Positions 40,359 through 44,262 of a stretch of DNA of 44,262 nt are shown here, in pieces. The DNA comes from CAIUPE01 sp046092445 (lineage in GTDB: Bacteria > Pseudomonadota > Alphaproteobacteria > Rhizobiales > Beijerinckiaceae). A program made the translations under genes and the position numbers. The stretch spans positions 1-44,262 of the forward strand of contig JBJTDR010000081.1 of assembly GCA_046092445.1 (NCBI GenBank). The letters run 5' to 3'. Every line of letters begins with the position of its first letter. Position 1 is the stretch's first letter. A model generated the notes under the pieces. It did not search any database. It was not told where the DNA came from and saw nothing but the letters and a program-made list of their open reading frames with translations.

Positions 40359-42773
40359 GTGCCCACTGTCAAAGAGATTTTGAACACAATGGAGTACGGC
40401 CCTGCCCCCGAAGCCGACTCGCCCGTGCGGGAATGGCTCGAACACCATCGGGACGGCTTTCGTCACTATATTGGTGGCGCCTTTGTGCAATCGTCGGAAG
40501 GCGGCACGTTTCGCGTCATGAACCCAGCGCGCGATGAACCGCTTGCCAACGTCGCCGAAGGCACTGCTCGTGACATCGACGCTGCCGTCAGCGCCGCCGC
40601 ATCGGCCTTCCCGGCATGGTCCGCACTGCCCGGCCATGCCCGTGCGCGGTATCTCTACGCGATTGCCCGGCACATCCAGAAGCGCGAACGCTTTCTCTCT
40701 GTGCTCGAGACACTCGATAACGGGAAGCCGATCCGCGAGACCCGCGACATTGATATCCCGCTCGTCGCCCGGCATTTCTATCACCATGCCGGTTGGGCTG
40801 AATTGATCGAAACCGATATTCCGGACCACGGCCCGGTCGGTGTCTGCGGCCAGATCATCCCTTGGAATTTCCCGCTGCTCATGCTCGCATGGAAAATTGC
40901 CCCGGCCCTCGCCGCGGGCAATACCGTGGTGCTCAAACCTGCGGAATATACACCGCTGACGGCATTGGCCTTCGCCGAAATATGCAGCGAAGTCGGTCTT
41001 CCTCAAGGCGTCGTCAACATTGTCACCGGCGACGGAGCGACGGGCGCCGCCCTTGTCGTGCATCCGGGTGTCAGCAAAATCGCCTTCACCGGCTCCACCG
41101 AGGTCGGGCGAATCATCCGAAAAGCCGCCGCGGGCAGCGGCAAGAAACTGTCCCTTGAACTGGGCGGCAAATCGCCCTTCATCGTCTTCGAGGATGCCGA
41201 TCTGGATGGCGCCGTCGAGGGCGTCGTTGATGCAATCTTCTTCAATCAGGGACAGGTCTGCTGCGCCGGTTCGCGCCTCCTGATCCAGGAAGGCATCAGC
41301 GACCGTTTCCTCGACAAGCTCCGGCGCCGCATGGCGACATTGCGGGTTGGCGACCCGCTCGACAAATCCGTTGATATGGGTGCCATTGTAGACCCTGCCC
41401 AGCTGGCCCGCATTGAAAGTCTCGTTCAACAAGGTGTCACCGAGGGCGGCACGCTCTGGCAGTCGGACTGCGAAATCCCCGCGCTCGGCAGCTTCTATCC
41501 CCCGTCCGTTTTCGTCAATGCCGAACCGGCATCAACCATAGCCGAGGTCGAAATCTTCGGCCCGGTCGCGGTTGCCATGACCTTTCGCACGCCCGAAGAG
41601 GCCGTGCAGCTTGCCAATAATACACGGTTCGGCTTGGCCGCTTCGATCTGGTCGGAGAATATTGATCTCGCCCTCGATACCGCCTCGCAAATCAAGGCGG
41701 GCGTGCTCTGGATCAACTCGACCAATCTCTTTGATGCCGCTGCCGGCTTCGGGGGCTATCGCGAGAGCGGCTTTGGTCGCGAGGGCGGGCGCGAGGGCTT
41801 GCTCGAATACCTCGTTCCGACGATCGAAAAATCGCTCCTGCCTGCCGCTCCCCGCACAGTGGCAAAACTCGATGCATCCCCCCATGGCGGCCTGAAGACG
41901 GCAAAGCTTCCTGAAATTGCAAAACTTCCTGAAATTAATCGAACGGCAAAGCTTTATATCGGCGGCAAACAAGCCCGCCCCGATGGCGGCTATAGCTGGA
42001 CAGTGACAGCACCCGACGGCACAGCTCTGGGAGAAGCCGGTATCGGCAACCGCAAAGACATTCGCAACGCCGTGGAAACAGCGGTCAAAGCCAAGGGCTG
42101 GAGCGGACAGGCGGGGCACAACCGCGCGCAAGTGCTCTATTTCATGGCAGAAAACCTGTCTGCCCGCGCAGGCGAGTTTGCCGAACGGCTGCGGTCGTCC
42201 GGTCACTCCGGCGAGGCGGCGGCAAATGAAGTTGAAGCCACGATCCGGCGCATCTTCTATTACGCTGCATGGGCGGATAAATTCGACGGTCGGGTTCACG
42301 CCACCCGCTCCCGCCACCTCACCATCGGTCTTCACGAACCATTCGGCGTCATCGGGCTCGTCTGTCCGGATGAAGCTCCCCTTCTCGGTATGATCTCGTT
42401 GATCTTGCCGGCCATCGCCATGGGCAACCGTGTCGTGGTTGTGCCCTCCTCGGTCCAGCCTCTGTCAGCCACCGATTTCTATCAGGTTCTTGATACATCC
42501 GACGTGCCGGGCGGCGTTGTCAGCATCGTCACAGGAGCACGTGCAGAACTGGCGAAAACGCTGGCCGACCACGACGAGGTCGATGCGCTCTGGTACGCCG
42601 CGCCGCGCTCCGAGTGGGCCGCGGTCGAATTGGCCTCCGCAGGAAATCTCAAACCCGTCTGGACGCTCGAAGGTGACCGGACCGATTGGCATGCCACAAC
42701 AACCGGCGAGGGCCCCCGCTTTCTGCGACACGCCACACAACTCAAAACAATCTGGGTGCCATATGGCGAGTGA
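40359..42773 (+). CDS. Two-domain aldehyde dehydrogenase (ALDH16-like)
   Basis: An 804-aa protein with a complete N-terminal ALDH domain (about residues 1-490) and a truncated second ALDH-like domain (about 525-804). The first has IPWNFPLLMLAWKIAPALAAGNTVVLKP, LELGGKSPF (general-base Glu) and FFNQGQVCCAGSR with C302 as catalytic cysteine. The second lacks the cysteine segment and stops early, so it is probably structural, the arrangement of the ALDH16 family. GTG 40359 is the start, with GAGGA 8 nt upstream. It is 11 bp after deoC, so acetaldehyde oxidation to acetate is likely. The inter-domain linker carries an 18-bp tandem duplication. Confidence 0.88.
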   Translation: MPTVKEILNTMEYGPAPEADSPVREWLEHHRDGFRHYIGGAFVQSSEGGTFRVMNPARDEPLANVAEGTARDIDAAVSAAASAFPAWSALPGHARARYLYAIARHIQKRERFLSVLETLDNGKPIRETRDIDIPLVARHFYHHAGWAELIETDIPDHGPVGVCGQIIPWNFPLLMLAWKIAPALAAGNTVVLKPAEYTPLTALAFAEICSEVGLPQGVVNIVTGDGATGAALVVHPGVSKIAFTGSTEVGRIIRKAAAGSGKKLSLELGGKSPFIVFEDADLDGAVEGVVDAIFFNQGQVCCAGSRLLIQEGISDRFLDKLRRRMATLRVGDPLDKSVDMGAIVDPAQLARIESLVQQGVTEGGTLWQSDCEIPALGSFYPPSVFVNAEPASTIAEVEIFGPVAVAMTFRTPEEAVQLANNTRFGLAASIWSENIDLALDTASQIKAGVLWINSTNLFDAAAGFGGYRESGFGREGGREGLLEYLVPTIEKSLLPAAPRTVAKLDASPHGGLKTAKLPEIAKLPEINRTAKLYIGGKQARPDGGYSWTVTAPDGTALGEAGIGNRKDIRNAVETAVKAKGWSGQAGHNRAQVLYFMAENLSARAGEFAERLRSSGHSGEAAANEVEATIRRIFYYAAWADKFDGRVHATRSRHLTIGLHEPFGVIGLVCPDEAPLLGMISLILPAIAMGNRVVVVPSSVQPLSATDFYQVLDTSDVPGGVVSIVTGARAELAKTLADHDEVDALWYAAPRSEWAAVELASAGNLKPVWTLEGDRTDWHATTTGEGPRFLRHATQLKTIWVPYGE
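41901..41936 (+). repeat. 18-bp tandem duplication in the ALDH linker
   Basis: Two adjacent 18-bp units (41901-41918 and 41919-41936) differ at one base and encode AKLPEI-AKLPEI. A third partial AKL follows (TAKLYIGG). They extend the linker between the two aldehyde dehydrogenase domains without breaking the frame. Confidence 0.85.
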
Positions 42774-42871
42774 AAAGACGGGAGCCGTTCCGCGCCCGCG
42801 ACCAGCAAAGGCACCGCCATACCCCGAACTTCGTCACCACAACCATGAGCAACAGGAGAGGGCAATTAAAC

Positions 42872-42952
<81 letters not shown>

Positions 42953-43127
42953 CCGTCGCTTAAACGACAAGATTGGCGACATTGAACACATCTTCTTTAA
43001 TCCATCACGCCGATGTCGGCAACTGGCATATAGCCCCTTCGCACCGGACCCCTCGAACAAAACCATGCAGAACTGCCCCGCACCGGCTTCTTGCGAACAT
43101 GACGACCCGGCACGGAGCCGCCCGAAT

Positions 43128-43156
43128 TTGACTCAGGTCACCGCTTCCCGCAGAAT
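43128..43156 (+). promoter_or_regulatory. Putative polA promoter
   Basis: TTGACT (43128-43133), a 17-bp spacer and CAGAAT (43151-43156) match 5/6 and 4/6 of the sigma-70 consensus, about 65 bp before the polA start. The rest of the 272-bp gap between the tRNA and polA (42949-43220) shows no gene or other clear element. Confidence 0.5.
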
Positions 43157-43220
43157 CCGCGGAGCGGTACAGCGCCATGCAATGCCGTAAAACACACCAG
43201 ACGCGCTTGTGAAGGTCTCC

Positions 43221-44262
43221 ATGTCCAACCGCTCCGTCCGCCCCGGCGATCATGTCTTCCTTGTCGATGGCTCGGCCTATATTTTCCGCGCCTTCCATGC
43301 GCTTCCCCCGCTGACACGCAAATCGGACAAACTGCCCGTCGGCGCGGTTGCCGGCTTCTGCAACATGATCTGGAAACTCCTGCGCGACTCGGTCGCCGGC
43401 GAGCGCCCCACCCACCTCGCCGTCATTCTCGATCATTCCTCCGAGACCTTCCGCAATGCACTCTATGATGCCTACAAGGCCAACCGCACCGAGCCGCCCG
43501 AGGAATTGCGTCCGCAGTTCAAACTCATCCGCGATGCCGTCCGCGCCTTTGATGTGCCCTGCATCGAGCAGCAGAATTTCGAGGCCGATGACATCATCGC
43601 CACCTATGCCCGCCTCGCCTCCGAGGCCGGTGCGACCACCACTATCGTCTCCTCCGACAAAGACCTGATGCAACTCGTCGGCAACGGCGTCACCCTCTAT
43701 GACACGATGAAAGACAAGCGCATCGGTCGCGACGAGGTGATCGAGAAATTCGGTGTCCCGCCCGAGAAAGTCGTCGATGTCCAGGCGCTCGCGGGCGATT
43801 CCGTCGATAATGTCCCTGGCGTTCCCGGCATCGGCATCAAAACCGCCGCCCAGCTTATCACCGACTTCGGCGATCTCGAAACCCTGCTCGCACGCGCGGG
43901 CGAAATCCCGCAGCCGAAGCGCCGCGAGGCGCTCATCGAGCACGCCGACAAAGCCCGCATCTCGAAAAAGCTCGTCCTGCTCGAAACCCGCGTTCCACTC
44001 AATGTCCCGCTCGATGATATCGGCGTACACGATCCCGATCCGAAACTCCTCGTCGCCTTCCTCAAAGCGATGGAGTTCAACAGCCTCACCCGCCGCGTCG
44101 CCGATATTTACGAGATGGATGCCTCCCTCATCGAGGCCGATCCGCGCCTAGCCGCCCCCGGTGCCGAAACCGGCTGGCACGGCACCTCCCCCGTACAAAC
44201 CGTCCCGTCCGACACCCAAGCCTCAACGAGCACACCCAACCCCGCCCCCGCCACCTCGGAAG
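43221..44262 (+). CDS. polA: DNA polymerase I, N-terminal part (runs off the window)
   Basis: The reading frame is open from ATG 43221 to the window end (347 codons) and encodes the 5'-3' exonuclease domain of Pol I, used in primer removal and repair. Metal-site motifs are FLVDGSAYIFRAFHALPPLT at the start (D16), QQNFEADDIIATYARLA, IVSSDKDLMQLV, and the helix-hairpin-helix ALAGDSVDNVPGVPGIGIKTA. After about residue 300 comes a Pro/Thr/Ser/Ala-rich linker to the missing 3'-5' exonuclease/polymerase part. GAAGG lies 5 nt before the ATG. The long reverse-strand frame across it is a shadow. Confidence 0.95.
   Translation, partial: MSNRSVRPGDHVFLVDGSAYIFRAFHALPPLTRKSDKLPVGAVAGFCNMIWKLLRDSVAGERPTHLAVILDHSSETFRNALYDAYKANRTEPPEELRPQFKLIRDAVRAFDVPCIEQQNFEADDIIATYARLASEAGATTTIVSSDKDLMQLVGNGVTLYDTMKDKRIGRDEVIEKFGVPPEKVVDVQALAGDSVDNVPGVPGIGIKTAAQLITDFGDLETLLARAGEIPQPKRREALIEHADKARISKKLVLLETRVPLNVPLDDIGVHDPDPKLLVAFLKAMEFNSLTRRVADIYEMDASLIEADPRLAAPGAETGWHGTSPVQTVPSDTQASTSTPNPAPATSE

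Noticed and set aside
40314..41432. 372-codon reverse-strand open frame
   Set aside because: Shadow of the aldehyde dehydrogenase domain, which has full catalytic motifs on the plus strand.
43005..44030. 341-codon reverse-strand open frame
   Set aside because: It is antisense to the clear polA exonuclease domain on the plus strand; its protein is Gly/Asp/Ile-rich without recognisable motifs, a mirror of GC-rich codon use.

Overview
The window looks like the chromosome of an alphaproteobacterium, most likely of the Hyphomicrobiales (rhizobia-type). The reasons are a C-P lyase operon with two PhnE permeases, a 2H-phosphoesterase-like protein and a hexapeptide acetyltransferase in place of PhnP and PhnO; a deoC gene followed by a two-domain aldehyde dehydrogenase; a thiamine kinase gene beside thiBPQ; and short ATGA/TGATG overlaps between genes. 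No species call is possible from the sequence alone. There is no integrase, insertion sequence, CRISPR array or rRNA gene.

Layout. (1) 1-1008: the tail of a GMC oxidoreductase and an SDR dehydrogenase. (2) 1290-5424: a thiamine locus, with thiamine diphosphokinase on the minus strand and, divergently, a TPP riboswitch followed by thiB-thiP-thiQ. (3) 5458-17713: a ten-gene minus-strand carbohydrate operon. It holds a CUT1 ABC importer, Gfo/Idh/MocA dehydrogenase, sugar isomerase/epimerase, alpha/beta hydrolase, ribulose-phosphate-epimerase-like enzyme, ROK kinase, class I aldolase-like barrel protein and PfkB kinase, with a divergent ROK-family regulator. A 24-bp palindrome and a promoter lie between regulator and operon. 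(4) 17831-24722: CoA-linked and carbonyl metabolism: CoA transferase, acyl-CoA dehydrogenase, SDR, DUF993 barrel protein, sugar isomerase/epimerase, enoyl-CoA hydratase and GlcG/HbpS protein. (5) 24896-26671: xsc (sulfoacetaldehyde acetyltransferase) with its own terminator and promoter. (6) 26931-40347 or 42773: the phosphonate regulon phnCDE1E2, phnF (reverse), phnGHIJKLM, the 2H phosphoesterase, phnN (reverse), the acetyltransferase, deoC and the ALDH16-like dehydrogenase. (7) 42872-44262: tRNA-Arg(CCG) and the 5' part of polA, which are housekeeping genes.

How it works together. PhnCDE imports phosphonates, PhnGHIJKLM converts them to phosphoribosyl cyclic phosphate, and PhnN finishes ribose bisphosphate to PRPP. 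Three Pho-box-like direct repeats precede phnC, phnG and phnL with the same phasing to a TAG-containing -10 element. At phnG that -10 sits inside a palindrome matching the PhnF/HutC operator consensus, which suggests joint control by phosphate starvation (PhoB) and by phosphonate (PhnF). The sugar operon resembles an expanded allose/allulose route (ROK kinase plus RPE-like epimerase) joined to a PfkB-kinase/aldolase pair. Its substrate is unknown, and it is the best candidate here for an undescribed pathway. Two ABC operons carry a hairpin between the binding-protein gene and the permease genes, a likely device for making more binding protein than permease.
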